Positions 27,703 through 35,856 of a stretch of 55,070 nt of DNA are shown here, piece by piece. The notes beneath the pieces were generated by a model. The model did not search any database and had not been told where the DNA came from. It saw only the letters and a list, made by a program, of their open reading frames with translations. The stretch covers positions 1-55,070 of the forward strand of contig SOER01000018.1 in the NCBI GenBank assembly GCA_021646405.1, given 5' to 3'. Position 1 is the stretch's first letter. The number at the start of each line of letters is the position of its first letter. The DNA is from Candidatus Loosdrechtia aerotolerans. Its GTDB lineage: Bacteria; Planctomycetota; Brocadiia; Brocadiales; Brocadiaceae. The position numbers were made by a program, and so were the translations under genes.

Positions 27703-29106
27703 ATGGACCGAAGAAACATGAGAATTGCCTATCTGCTACTCGTTGCTATAGTTGCAACGGCAACAATAGGAGTTACCCTGCTGCTGGAGAATATTGCCCG
27801 CCGCAAAAGAGAGGCAGAACAGCGTGTGTTCCGTGTTGTTGAAATAGATGAAGACACGATAGACCCGGCCGTCTGGGGGAAAAATTATCCGCGTCAATAT
27901 GATAGCTACCGGCGGACTGTAGACACAGAGCGAACCCGGCATGGCGGTAGTGAGGCCTTTAATAGACTCGAGGATGCCCCTCGCTGGCGTACCATCTTTA
28001 AAGGCTATGCTTTTAGTATAGACTACCGGGAAGACCGGGGCCATGCCTATATGCTGTCCGATCAGGATATAACAGAACGAACAAAGGTTGTCAAACAACC
28101 GGGGGCATGTCTCCATTGCCACTCATCCGTTCTTCGCGCATACCGTGAAGCAGCACTTATGGCTGGTGTACCTGCCGGTGAGGATCACCGCCAGGAACAG
28201 ATTATGAAAGGGTTTGAGATTGTTTGTGCCATGCCGTATGAAAAAGCACGTACAATGGTTTCGCATCCTGTATCCTGTATAGACTGCCACAGCCCGGAAA
28301 CCATGCAAATACGTGTCACCCGGCCAGGATTTCTCAATGCTATTCAGGAATTAGCCAAATCAGATTATCCGTTGCCGCATTTACCCAGCATCGAGCGCTG
28401 GCGCCAGGACGGACGCAAGGGTCAATATGATGTTAATACTATGGCAACACGGCAAGAGATGCGATCATTTGCCTGTGGTCAGTGCCATGTGGAATATTAT
28501 TTCAGGGGAGAAGGTAAACTTTTAGTCTACCCATGGCATAAAGGACTTGGAGTCGGGGAGATTGAAAGCTATTATAACGAAACAGGCTTTCATGATTGGA
28601 TACATGAAGACAGCGGTGCACCGGTACTAAAGGCGCAGCATCCGGAATTTGAACTGTGGAGTCAGGGGATTCATGCGCGCAGTGGTGTTGCCTGTGCAGA
28701 TTGTCATATGCCCTACAAACGCGAGGGTGCAATGAAAATCAGCGATCATCATGTACGCAGTCCGTTACTGAATATCGCCAGTGCATGCCAAACATGCCAT
28801 CACTATAGTGAATCGGAAATCAAAGCCCGTGCAGAACTGATTCAGGACCGGACAAAGACCCTTTTGATTCGGGCAGAAGAAGCAGTTGTAGATCTTATCC
28901 ATGACTTGCAAAAAGCGCAGGAATTCGGCATCCCGGCTGAACAATTGAAAGCCGCACAGGAGTTACACCGGAAAGCGCAATGGCGCCTGGATTTTGTTGC
29001 AGCAGAGAATTCCATGGGATTTCATGCATCACAAGAGGCTGCCCGCATTTTAGCAGAGGCAATTGATTATGCCCGGCAAGGCCAGCTTGAGGTTGTGAAA
29101 CCGTAA
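27703..29106 (+). CDS. nrfA: Ammonia-forming cytochrome c nitrite reductase
   Basis: A 467-residue pentahaem protein with AGGAGG upstream of ATG 27703. Its N-terminal hydrophobic segment serves as export signal or anchor (IAYLLLVAIVATATIGVTLLL). Haem motifs are CLHCH near 135, CIDCH near 192, CGQCH near 257, CADCH near 330 and CQTCH near 362. The family landmarks CGQCHVEYYF, PWHKGLG and ESYYNETGFHDW are present, as is LKAQHPEFELW. NrfA reduces nitrite to ammonium with six electrons. The active-site haem 1 motif is CXXCH here, not the CXXCK of the enterobacterial type; CXXCH-type NrfA enzymes are known. In an anammox-like organism this would supply ammonium from nitrite. Confidence 0.92.
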   Translation: MDRRNMRIAYLLLVAIVATATIGVTLLLENIARRKREAEQRVFRVVEIDEDTIDPAVWGKNYPRQYDSYRRTVDTERTRHGGSEAFNRLEDAPRWRTIFKGYAFSIDYREDRGHAYMLSDQDITERTKVVKQPGACLHCHSSVLRAYREAALMAGVPAGEDHRQEQIMKGFEIVCAMPYEKARTMVSHPVSCIDCHSPETMQIRVTRPGFLNAIQELAKSDYPLPHLPSIERWRQDGRKGQYDVNTMATRQEMRSFACGQCHVEYYFRGEGKLLVYPWHKGLGVGEIESYYNETGFHDWIHEDSGAPVLKAQHPEFELWSQGIHARSGVACADCHMPYKREGAMKISDHHVRSPLLNIASACQTCHHYSESEIKARAELIQDRTKTLLIRAEEAVVDLIHDLQKAQEFGIPAEQLKAAQELHRKAQWRLDFVAAENSMGFHASQEAARILAEAIDYARQGQLEVVKP

Positions 29107-29899
29107 CCAGCAATATACTGTAAATGTTCTTTCCTTTTTCAAGTTCTTCCCTCCTCTTTAATCCCTTTGCAGAGGGGGACAGGTGTATGCACCGGGCGGG
29201 GGTACCTTGCCGTATTTTTCTCAAGCCCAAAGGGATTTTCTCTGATAGCCCGGGATAAATATTTTCCTTTGAGATAACAAAAAGCAGCGAACGATCGCCT
29301 CCGCAAGGAGGCTGTCCCCTCTGGAGGGGGCGAAGGGGGAGGGATTTTTTGTCTTTTTTCTCTCCTCTCCTGCACACTGAATTATCTCAACACCGGTATG
29401 TATATTTTTGAGAACCTCTTCATCTGAAAACCTCTTGAATGTCAGATATATGGCATGTCCCTATTCTTGACACTCTATCCTTCATCATTCTTTATTCTCT
29501 GTGTCTCCGTGTCTTTGTGTGATGAAGATACCTTAGCTTGATTGTATAGGAATTTTCATTTGTTCAGTAATAAGATGCTCTCTTAACACCATGAAAAGAC
29601 GAGATTCTTCGCTGCCGCTCAGAATGACAGATTTCCTGCTGATATATCATCTGGAGTGGAATGAAGGGTTTTCAGGATGGCAACCCCTATTCTGTCACCC
29701 TGAGTGGAGCGAAGGGTCTCATCCCTGATGAAAGAGATTCATTCTTGCACAAGAGAGTAATACCATGTATTGTCATAGGGTATATGCCAAAAGTCGGATG
29801 TCCGGGGTGTACAACTATACCATGGAGTGTGTTGAGTAAAAGTCCGCCGAAGGCGGTAAGTTCATGAATATGGGGATTAAGGGGAAAAAAGCAATTCAC
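29107..29899. other. Repeat-rich intergenic region between convergent nrfA and scpA
   Basis: About 790 bases with no credible gene. Two G/C-rich segments, about 29137-29180 and 29309-29343, are rough inverted relatives built around CCCTCT/AGAGGG words, with a CCTCC/GGAGG hairpin near 29299-29312. The part at 29582-29748 is a dispersed repeat listed separately. This is a dumping ground for small repeats and should also hold terminators for both genes. Confidence 0.6.
29582..29748 (+). repeat. Dispersed intergenic repeat, copy A
   Basis: This segment reappears in inverted orientation at 42877-43092 (shared words include AAAAGACGAGATTCTT, TTTCCTGCTGA, AAGGGTTTTCAGGATGGCA-like and GCGAAGGGTCTCATCC), and its left end also recurs inverted at 30880-30958. 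Identity looks about 75-85% by eye, with a hairpin-bearing insert in the second copy. It is non-coding and of unknown role. Confidence 0.7.
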
Positions 29900-30661
29900 T
29901 TATTCCTTCCCGAAAATTTCAATCCTGTCTCCATAAGAATCATTTATGGATATTTGAATGTCTTCATGGTCTGCTGATTGCTCGAGCTTTACTCTCTTTA
30001 AACGAACGAGTTCCAGGAGGGCCAGGAAAAATCCGATAATCCGAATCCTTTCACATACCCCCTGAAAAAGGCCCGTAAAGGATACCGAGGTATGAAGCTG
30101 AATTTTTTCCAGGATCCAATTCATGTATTCCTGAATCGGCGTATCGTCATATGTCACTTTTGTGTCTATATCAGACATTGTTTGCTTCATGAGCCGGGAG
30201 AATCTCTGGAAAAGGTCCCATATACTTATTCCCTCAAGGGATATTTCCCCCGTGTCTGTTTCTTTCGGAATCACCCTGTACATACGCCTTACTTTTTTTT
30301 CCCATTCGGATGCCCGTGATTCCAATAAGAACGTACTCTCTTTATATCGTTTGTACTCAAGCAATTGTTGTACTAACGATAACCGCGGGTCCATATCATC
30401 TTCCCCTTCATCGGCCTGCGTCTCTGTACGCGGAAGAAGCATGTACGATTTAATGTACATAAGGGTAGTCGCCATTACCAGAAAATCTCCTACAATGTTC
30501 ATATCGAGTGTTTGCATTGCTTCAACATACTGCAAATACTGATCTGCAATCCGTGAAATAGGGATATCATAAATGTTTACTTCTTCTCTTCTAATGAGGT
30601 AAAGAAGCAGGTCGACGGGTCCGTTGTATACGTCCAGATCTACCTTATATTCGTTCGACAT
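29900..30661 (-). CDS. scpA: Segregation and condensation protein A
   Basis: A 253-residue protein that begins MSNEYKVDLDVYNGPVDLLL, the standard ScpA start (F-x-GPLDLLL-type), followed by YLIRREEVNIYDIPISRIADQYL and DFLVMATTLMYIKSYMLLP. The C-terminus is the winged-helix kleisin end (FFLALLELVRLKRVKLEQ). ScpA is the kleisin subunit of the SMC-ScpAB condensin complex that compacts and separates chromosomes. No scpB is adjacent. Confidence 0.93.
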   Translation of the reverse strand: MSNEYKVDLDVYNGPVDLLLYLIRREEVNIYDIPISRIADQYLQYVEAMQTLDMNIVGDFLVMATTLMYIKSYMLLPRTETQADEGEDDMDPRLSLVQQLLEYKRYKESTFLLESRASEWEKKVRRMYRVIPKETDTGEISLEGISIWDLFQRFSRLMKQTMSDIDTKVTYDDTPIQEYMNWILEKIQLHTSVSFTGLFQGVCERIRIIGFFLALLELVRLKRVKLEQSADHEDIQISINDSYGDRIEIFGKE

Positions 30662-30975
30662 GTCTTTATTCTATATTTAGATACTTGATTCGTCCTGAAA
30701 ATGAAGGGTTGTTTCCATGTGCATTGAACTACTCAGGTTCAAGGTTCAGAGTTCAGGGTTAAAGGCATGAGGAAAAGAACTGCCTGAAAGAGTATGAAGA
30801 ACACACATGACAGCCAGCCTCACTCCTCCCCTGAGTCTTAAACCGCAAAAACTTCAAGATTCTTCACTCCACTTAGCGGAGTGAAGAATCTCGTCTTTTC
30901 ACGGTGTTAAAAGGACATCTTATTTACTGAACAAATGAAAATTCTTTAGCCTGATGCATATGGGATTGTTCCTGA
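30662..30975. repeat. Intergenic spacer with two dispersed-repeat copies
   Basis: At about 30725-30768 it carries a shorter relative of the arms of the 39432-39701 element (GAACTACTCAGGTTC, TTCAGGGTTA). At 30880-30958 it carries an inverted, partial copy of the 29531-29625 repeat, with a hairpin CTTCACTCC/GGAGTGAAG. No gene is visible. Confidence 0.6.
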
Positions 30976-31611
30976 TTAGAATTGCAGGCCTGTAAATACC
31001 CTTAAAAAATATTGAACAGGCGGTCCAATGATCATACTGATGATCGATACATTTGCGTAATTTCCCATAAGAATTAATCCCAGCAGGATAAAAGGGCTGT
31101 AGCGTTCCATTTGTTTATATTTTAAGGCCAGCGGGTAGGGCAACAGGCTTTCCATGATGTGTGAACCATCCAGAGGAAAGAGGGGAATCATATTAAAAAA
31201 TGCGAGCGACAGGTTCATAATAATGCCCAATATCAGTAAATTATACAGAAAGGCAGATACATTCATCGGCATAAACGATGCGTTCCGCAATAATTGGAAA
31301 ATTATACCAAACACAAATGCAGAAACAAAGTTGGAAGCAGGACCTGCAAAAGACACAATCATATTGTCCCGGCGAGGATTGCTAAAATTATGCGGATTGA
31401 TCGGAACGGGCTTACCCCACCCAAAATGGGCAATGACAAAGCATATTGCGCCAATAATATCAATATGGGCCAGGGGATTGAGTGTCAATCTGCCCTGCAA
31501 CCTTGCCGTAGGGTCGCCAAGTTTATTTGCAGCCCAGCCATGAAAATACTCATGGATGGTGAGTGCATATAATATCACAGGAATTGAGATAATCAGGTTA
31601 GAATAGTTCAC
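30976..31611 (-). CDS. Site-2 protease family (M50) membrane metalloprotease
   Basis: A 211-residue protein with five to six membrane helices. The zinc site is HEYFH (HEXXH, residues about 20-24, inside helix 1), with the third ligand motif FFNMIPLFPLDGSHIM near 140-155. It is a short M50 enzyme without PDZ or CBS domains, like the YwhC-type group. It likely cleaves membrane-embedded substrates; the substrate is unknown. The start is GTG 31611, with GGAGGG about 12 bases upstream. Confidence 0.87.
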   Translation of the reverse strand: MNYSNLIISIPVILYALTIHEYFHGWAANKLGDPTARLQGRLTLNPLAHIDIIGAICFVIAHFGWGKPVPINPHNFSNPRRDNMIVSFAGPASNFVSAFVFGIIFQLLRNASFMPMNVSAFLYNLLILGIIMNLSLAFFNMIPLFPLDGSHIMESLLPYPLALKYKQMERYSPFILLGLILMGNYANVSIISMIIGPPVQYFLRVFTGLQF

Positions 31612-32048
31612 AAATACTTATACCCTCCGTAACGGTTAAAATAGCCTATCTTTCAGGCATGATCTTATCATGCAAGAAATAAGTTGTCAAGTTTAGAACA
31701 CTTAATAAATTTTTTATTCCCGATAATACCGTGTCTTTTCTCTTGAATATTCAAGAGATGCCCACTATAATAACTCCCATTAAAATCCATCTTATCTCTT
31801 ACAAAAACCCTGGACATCTCAATACGAGTAACGTGATTCGCAGTACGTATTTTTGTGGTCTTAATTGTTTAGCGAAAAACCTCTCGCTATACGTCATCCT
31901 GAGAAGCAAACCCTTATGATTCTTTACCTGGATAAAATTGATAAAATTAATGAATAAATAAGAAACACTTTACTCCCGTTCAAGTATACTAAATTCTCCT
32001 CAAAAGGATACGGAAAAATACTTATTATACTAATGAATAGTGTATCAA
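31612..32048. other. Intergenic region between divergent M50 protease and kdsD genes
   Basis: About 440 bases, AT-rich. It has a fragment of a dispersed repeat (GTCATCCTGAGAAGCAAACCC at about 31895-31915) and nothing else that I can assign. Promoters for both genes should be here, but none has a clear consensus match. Confidence 0.45.
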
Positions 32049-33038
32049 ATGCAAAATAACCTGATAAAAGAAAGATCACTCTCCGATATGGCTTATGCAA
32101 AGGAAATACTATCCATTGAATCGGAAGCAATAAAGAATCTCATTAACCGGCTCGATCATAACTTTCAAAAAGCTATTGATGCGATCTTTACCTGCAAAGG
32201 TCGTGTGGTGGTTACGGGCATTGGGAAGGCAGGCATTATTGGTCAGAAAATTTCTGCAACACTGGCCAGTACAGGCACTCCCTCGTACTGGATCCACTCA
32301 TCAGAAGCACGGCATGGTGATCTTGGGCGGATCGTTACCGATGATATCGTCCTTGCTCTCTCTAATAGCGGTGAAACCGAGGTCGTCGCCCTCCTGCCAT
32401 TTATTAAACAGATCGGGGCTGGGGTAATTGCCATTACAGGAAATAACAAGTCTTCCCTGGCTTTGTACAGCGATGTTGTACTTGATATCGGGAAAATTGA
32501 GGAACCTTGCCCTTTGGGCCTGGCACCGTCAGCAAGCTCAACCGCAATGCTTGCCTTAGGCGATGCGTTAGCCCTCACCATCTTTAAAAAGCGAAATTTA
32601 AGCAAGAAGGATTATGCCTTCTACCATCCGGGAGGAGAGCTCGGAAGAAAACTGCTTACCGTAGAGATGGTAATGCGTAAGAACGAAGAAAACCCCGTTG
32701 CCAACGAGGATATGATATTAGTAGATGTACTGAATATTATGACTGAAACAGCAGGTAAGCCAGGTGCTGTAAATATTGTTGATAAAAATCGCAAGCTCGT
32801 AGGGTTCTTCACCGATGGCGACCTGAGAAGACATTTGAGAACCGATGTGTCATTCTTACACCGCAGCATAAAAGAAGTTATGACGCGGTCACCTAAAGTT
32901 ATTAAGAAAAATTGCCTGGTTGCCGAGGCATATAGAATACTCAAGGATTATAAAATTGATCAGATTCCTGTCGTTGATGATTCTCATACACCTGTTGGCA
33001 TTATAGACGTACAGGATTTATTGGAGGTTGGATTCTAG
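32049..33038 (+). CDS. kdsD: Arabinose-5-phosphate isomerase
   Basis: About 329 residues. An SIS sugar-phosphate isomerase domain (VVVTGIGKAGIIGQKI, SSEARHGDLGRI, LALSNSGETEV) is followed by a CBS pair (about 210-329; VMTRSPKVIKKNCLVAEAY, IDQIPVVDDSHTPVGIID). It converts ribulose-5-phosphate to arabinose-5-phosphate, the first step of Kdo synthesis for LPS. It is directly followed by kdsC, another Kdo gene. The start is uncertain: ATG 32049 is used; GTG 32040 and ATG 32088 are alternatives, and none has a strong ribosome-binding site. Confidence 0.92.
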   Translation: MQNNLIKERSLSDMAYAKEILSIESEAIKNLINRLDHNFQKAIDAIFTCKGRVVVTGIGKAGIIGQKISATLASTGTPSYWIHSSEARHGDLGRIVTDDIVLALSNSGETEVVALLPFIKQIGAGVIAITGNNKSSLALYSDVVLDIGKIEEPCPLGLAPSASSTAMLALGDALALTIFKKRNLSKKDYAFYHPGGELGRKLLTVEMVMRKNEENPVANEDMILVDVLNIMTETAGKPGAVNIVDKNRKLVGFFTDGDLRRHLRTDVSFLHRSIKEVMTRSPKVIKKNCLVAEAYRILKDYKIDQIPVVDDSHTPVGIIDVQDLLEVGF

Positions 33039-33042
33039 GTCT

Positions 33043-33570
33043 GTGCTCAGAAAAATAAAACTTGTCATTATTGATGTCGATGGCGTATTAACCGATGGCA
33101 GTATTTACGTCGACCAGAATGGATACGAAACAAAATCATTCAATATCGTGGACGGAACAGGTATCACATACCTTCATCGCGTTGGTATAAAAACTGCTAT
33201 TATTAGCGGAAGGACCAGTAAGGCCGTAATTCACCGGGCAAAAGAGCTCAAGATCGAGGATGTATATCAGGGGTCTCACAACAAACTGGAAGCATATGTA
33301 ATAATAAGAGATAAGTATGAACTTAAAGACGAAGAAATATGTTATATCGGTGATGACCTTATAGACATTCCGATACTTCGTTGTGTAGGATTCCCCGTTG
33401 CAGTGGCGAATGCCTCACCAATCGTTAAGCAACTATCGGTTTATGTCACAAAGACAAAAGGAGGAAGCGGTGCAGTAAGAGAGGTTGCAGAAAAAATCAT
33501 TACCTTTCAGGATAAATGGCACATTATTATGGAACGATATTTGAATCCTTCTGTACGGTCTACTATATAG
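33043..33570 (+). CDS. kdsC: Kdo-8-phosphate phosphatase (HAD family)
   Basis: About 175 residues. HAD motif I is IIDVDGVLTDGSI, the KdsC-specific form. Motif II lies in TAIISGRTS, with CYIGDDLIDIPIL (motif IV) further on. It removes phosphate from Kdo-8-phosphate. The frame is open into kdsD. GTG 33043 gives the normal family N-terminus; TTG 33028, overlapping the kdsD stop, is also possible because GGAGG lies just before it, though too close. It probably forms an operon with kdsD and the Lpt-like gene beyond. Confidence 0.9.
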   Translation: MLRKIKLVIIDVDGVLTDGSIYVDQNGYETKSFNIVDGTGITYLHRVGIKTAIISGRTSKAVIHRAKELKIEDVYQGSHNKLEAYVIIRDKYELKDEEICYIGDDLIDIPILRCVGFPVAVANASPIVKQLSVYVTKTKGGSGAVREVAEKIITFQDKWHIIMERYLNPSVRSTI

Positions 33571-33897
33571 TAATCTGCATCCGGTTGTTTCTTTTAGTAA
33601 TTCAAAGATGCCGTGAAACAGAATATAATTGCTTTAACCAGAAAAAGGTATAAGAATAATACTTTAGTTTTTTGAAAAAAACCAGAAAAGCCCTGCCAGG
33701 AATGGTATATTAAGAGAATGAAAATCTTTATACCAATTGAAGAAACGAAGTTACATTATACCTTTGGCGACCAAATGTCTCCCTCCCTTGATGGGAGGGG
33801 TTAGGGGAGAGTGATGGAACGTGCGATAGATTCTTTTCCTTCACCCCCACTTTAATTTCAGTAAGAAACAAAACTAATTCTCTATTCCTGAAATAGC
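33571..33897. other. Intergenic spacer with a G/C-rich hairpin
   Basis: About 330 bases without a gene. At about 33780-33812 CCCTCCC/GGGAGGG forms a strong short hairpin within a word (TTGATGGGAGGGGTTAGGGG) that has the look of a dispersed repeat. It could also end the kdsD-kdsC transcript, but no T-run follows. Confidence 0.45.
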
Positions 33898-35850
33898 ATG
33901 AACAAAAAAAGATATATATTTATTGGTATTCCTCTTGCCTGCATAATTTGCATTATCGTATCTCTTGTTGTCTCCCGGCCGGAAGAAGGTAAAAAAAACC
34001 AGGAAGAACAGATCATTCCTGAGGCACAAAAACAGGTAAAAGGTATACAGGGAGACAATACACCAACCCAAATGATAGAAGGCCTATCCGTCCCGGAATA
34101 TAATGAAAAAGGCGAACAAATTTTAACCATGCGTGGCAAAAATACCCTATTATTAAACAATAATATTTTTAAAATAACTTCTCCTGAAATTGAAGTGGTG
34201 GATTCCAATACTACTGACACAGAGAATGAAGAACAGTCCGTTTTTATTACATCCGATAGTGGTGAAATGAATAGTACCACAAACGAAGGTTATCTCTCTG
34301 AAAACGTCACAGTCTGTCTTGATGCAGAAACACAATTGAACACCGATTATTTAAGGTATCTGCCGGAAAAAAAGACCGTGTATACCGATACCTTTGTTAC
34401 CATTTCCGGTAAGGGCATAATTATCAGGGGTCAGGGGTGCGAGATTGACCTTATCAACAAAATGATGCAGATTAAAAGAGATGCTGAAATGGAGATGGAT
34501 GGTGACAAGAACAACTTCTGTTTCCTATCCGGGCATGCCACACCAGAGGATGAAACGGACCCGGGAAAAAGCCCCCCTGATAAAACTGTTATACGATCAA
34601 GTGGTAAACTTGTCTTTAACCGGCAGTTAGAAACCAATGTTATGACCTTTCATGATAACGTTGAGGTTAAGAGTGGCGATTCGACTATTCTCTCAGACAC
34701 GTTAACTGTATACCTTAACCCTGAAACCAAGAAGACAGAACAGGCCGTTGCACATGGAAATGTCCTTATATCAGAAGGTACAAGACTTGCAAAGGGAAGC
34801 TCGTTTACATGGGATGCTGATACTCAAACCATTATTTTAGAAGACCCTTATAAGGCAGAATTTATAACAGAGAATTTGAATGTTGATGCCCTGAAAATAA
34901 TTTTTCACAAAGATACAGGGAATATCCATATACCCACTGCCGGTAATCTGAAAACATGTATGAAAAAAAATACCGATAAAAAAAATTCCCCGGAAAAACC
35001 AGAGATACCCGATACTACTCTTACTATAAGCTGGGAAGGAAAAATGAATTACCTGAGTGAAACACGAGAAGCTTACTTCGAAGAAAGTATCGAGGTCAGA
35101 GAGGAAGATTCAATCCTGCGTTCCCATTACCTTAAGGTAACTTTCAAGGATAGTGACTATAACGTGCAGACCTTAAAGGCAACTGAAAACGTTCATATTG
35201 TGAATAAAAGAAACAACCTCTATAGTGAGGCCGTCGGGGATCAATTTGCATGGAATGCAAGAAATAAAATTACTATCTTGCGGGGGCACCCCTTTGCTTT
35301 ATTAAGCGAAGGAGAGAAAAGACAGATACTCTCGCCCAAGATTTTATTTTATGGAAACGAGAATAAAATCCTCTGTAAAGGCAGAGGCACTTTATATGAA
35401 AAAGCCGGGGAGGGACTTCCTCATGACGGAACTGGTGAAAACGATACAAAGATCAATTGGACAAATAAAATGACGTATAATGATGTATCAAGAAAAGCAA
35501 GCTTTTACGGACTGGCACAGGCAAGAAGGGATGGACATAGTTTACACGGTGACCAGATCGATGCCTATCTTAATGACGATCAAAAGATACACAAAATCAT
35601 TGCTACCAGTAACGTTTATTTTTCCATTACAGGCATGACCAACAAAACTTTGAACGGTGTTGAAGGGCTCGGGGTATTTCTTGTATGGGATCTCACTCAA
35701 AATGTCGCTCTGCTGACGGGTGATCCAAAAGCTGAGTTACGAAAGGAAAATTCGAGAACATTCTCGGAAAAGGTCTATTTTGATATGGCAGAAGACCGTA
35801 TCACGTGGGAAGGCAGACCACACTGGCAGCTTACCAGTAATGACCGGTAA
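33898..35850 (+). CDS. LptC/LptA-like LPS export protein (OstA-type repeats)
   Basis: A 650-residue protein with one N-terminal membrane helix (YIFIGIPLACIICIIVSLVV) followed by a long beta-rich region. The start of that region looks like LptC (IEGLSVPEYNEKGEQILTMRG, LLNNNIFKITSPEIEV), and later stretches repeat the OstA/LptA theme (FHDNVEVKSGDSTILSDTL, YFEESIEVREEDSILRSHYL, FYGLAQARRDGHSLHGDQID). The LptC-LptA-OstA folds form the periplasmic bridge that carries LPS to the outer membrane. At 650 residues it is much longer than LptC (about 190), suggesting a fused or multi-domain bridge. Its place behind kdsD-kdsC supports an LPS role. Confidence 0.75.
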   Translation: MNKKRYIFIGIPLACIICIIVSLVVSRPEEGKKNQEEQIIPEAQKQVKGIQGDNTPTQMIEGLSVPEYNEKGEQILTMRGKNTLLLNNNIFKITSPEIEVVDSNTTDTENEEQSVFITSDSGEMNSTTNEGYLSENVTVCLDAETQLNTDYLRYLPEKKTVYTDTFVTISGKGIIIRGQGCEIDLINKMMQIKRDAEMEMDGDKNNFCFLSGHATPEDETDPGKSPPDKTVIRSSGKLVFNRQLETNVMTFHDNVEVKSGDSTILSDTLTVYLNPETKKTEQAVAHGNVLISEGTRLAKGSSFTWDADTQTIILEDPYKAEFITENLNVDALKIIFHKDTGNIHIPTAGNLKTCMKKNTDKKNSPEKPEIPDTTLTISWEGKMNYLSETREAYFEESIEVREEDSILRSHYLKVTFKDSDYNVQTLKATENVHIVNKRNNLYSEAVGDQFAWNARNKITILRGHPFALLSEGEKRQILSPKILFYGNENKILCKGRGTLYEKAGEGLPHDGTGENDTKINWTNKMTYNDVSRKASFYGLAQARRDGHSLHGDQIDAYLNDDQKIHKIIATSNVYFSITGMTNKTLNGVEGLGVFLVWDLTQNVALLTGDPKAELRKENSRTFSEKVYFDMAEDRITWEGRPHWQLTSNDR

Positions 35851-35856
35851 TATACT

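Noticed and set aside
29661-29867. 68-codon open frame in the nrfA-scpA spacer
   Set aside because: It runs through a dispersed non-coding repeat and has no ribosome-binding site.
31731-31919. 62-codon open frame between the M50 protease and kdsD genes
   Set aside because: Low-complexity translation, no ribosome-binding site, and overlap with a dispersed-repeat fragment.
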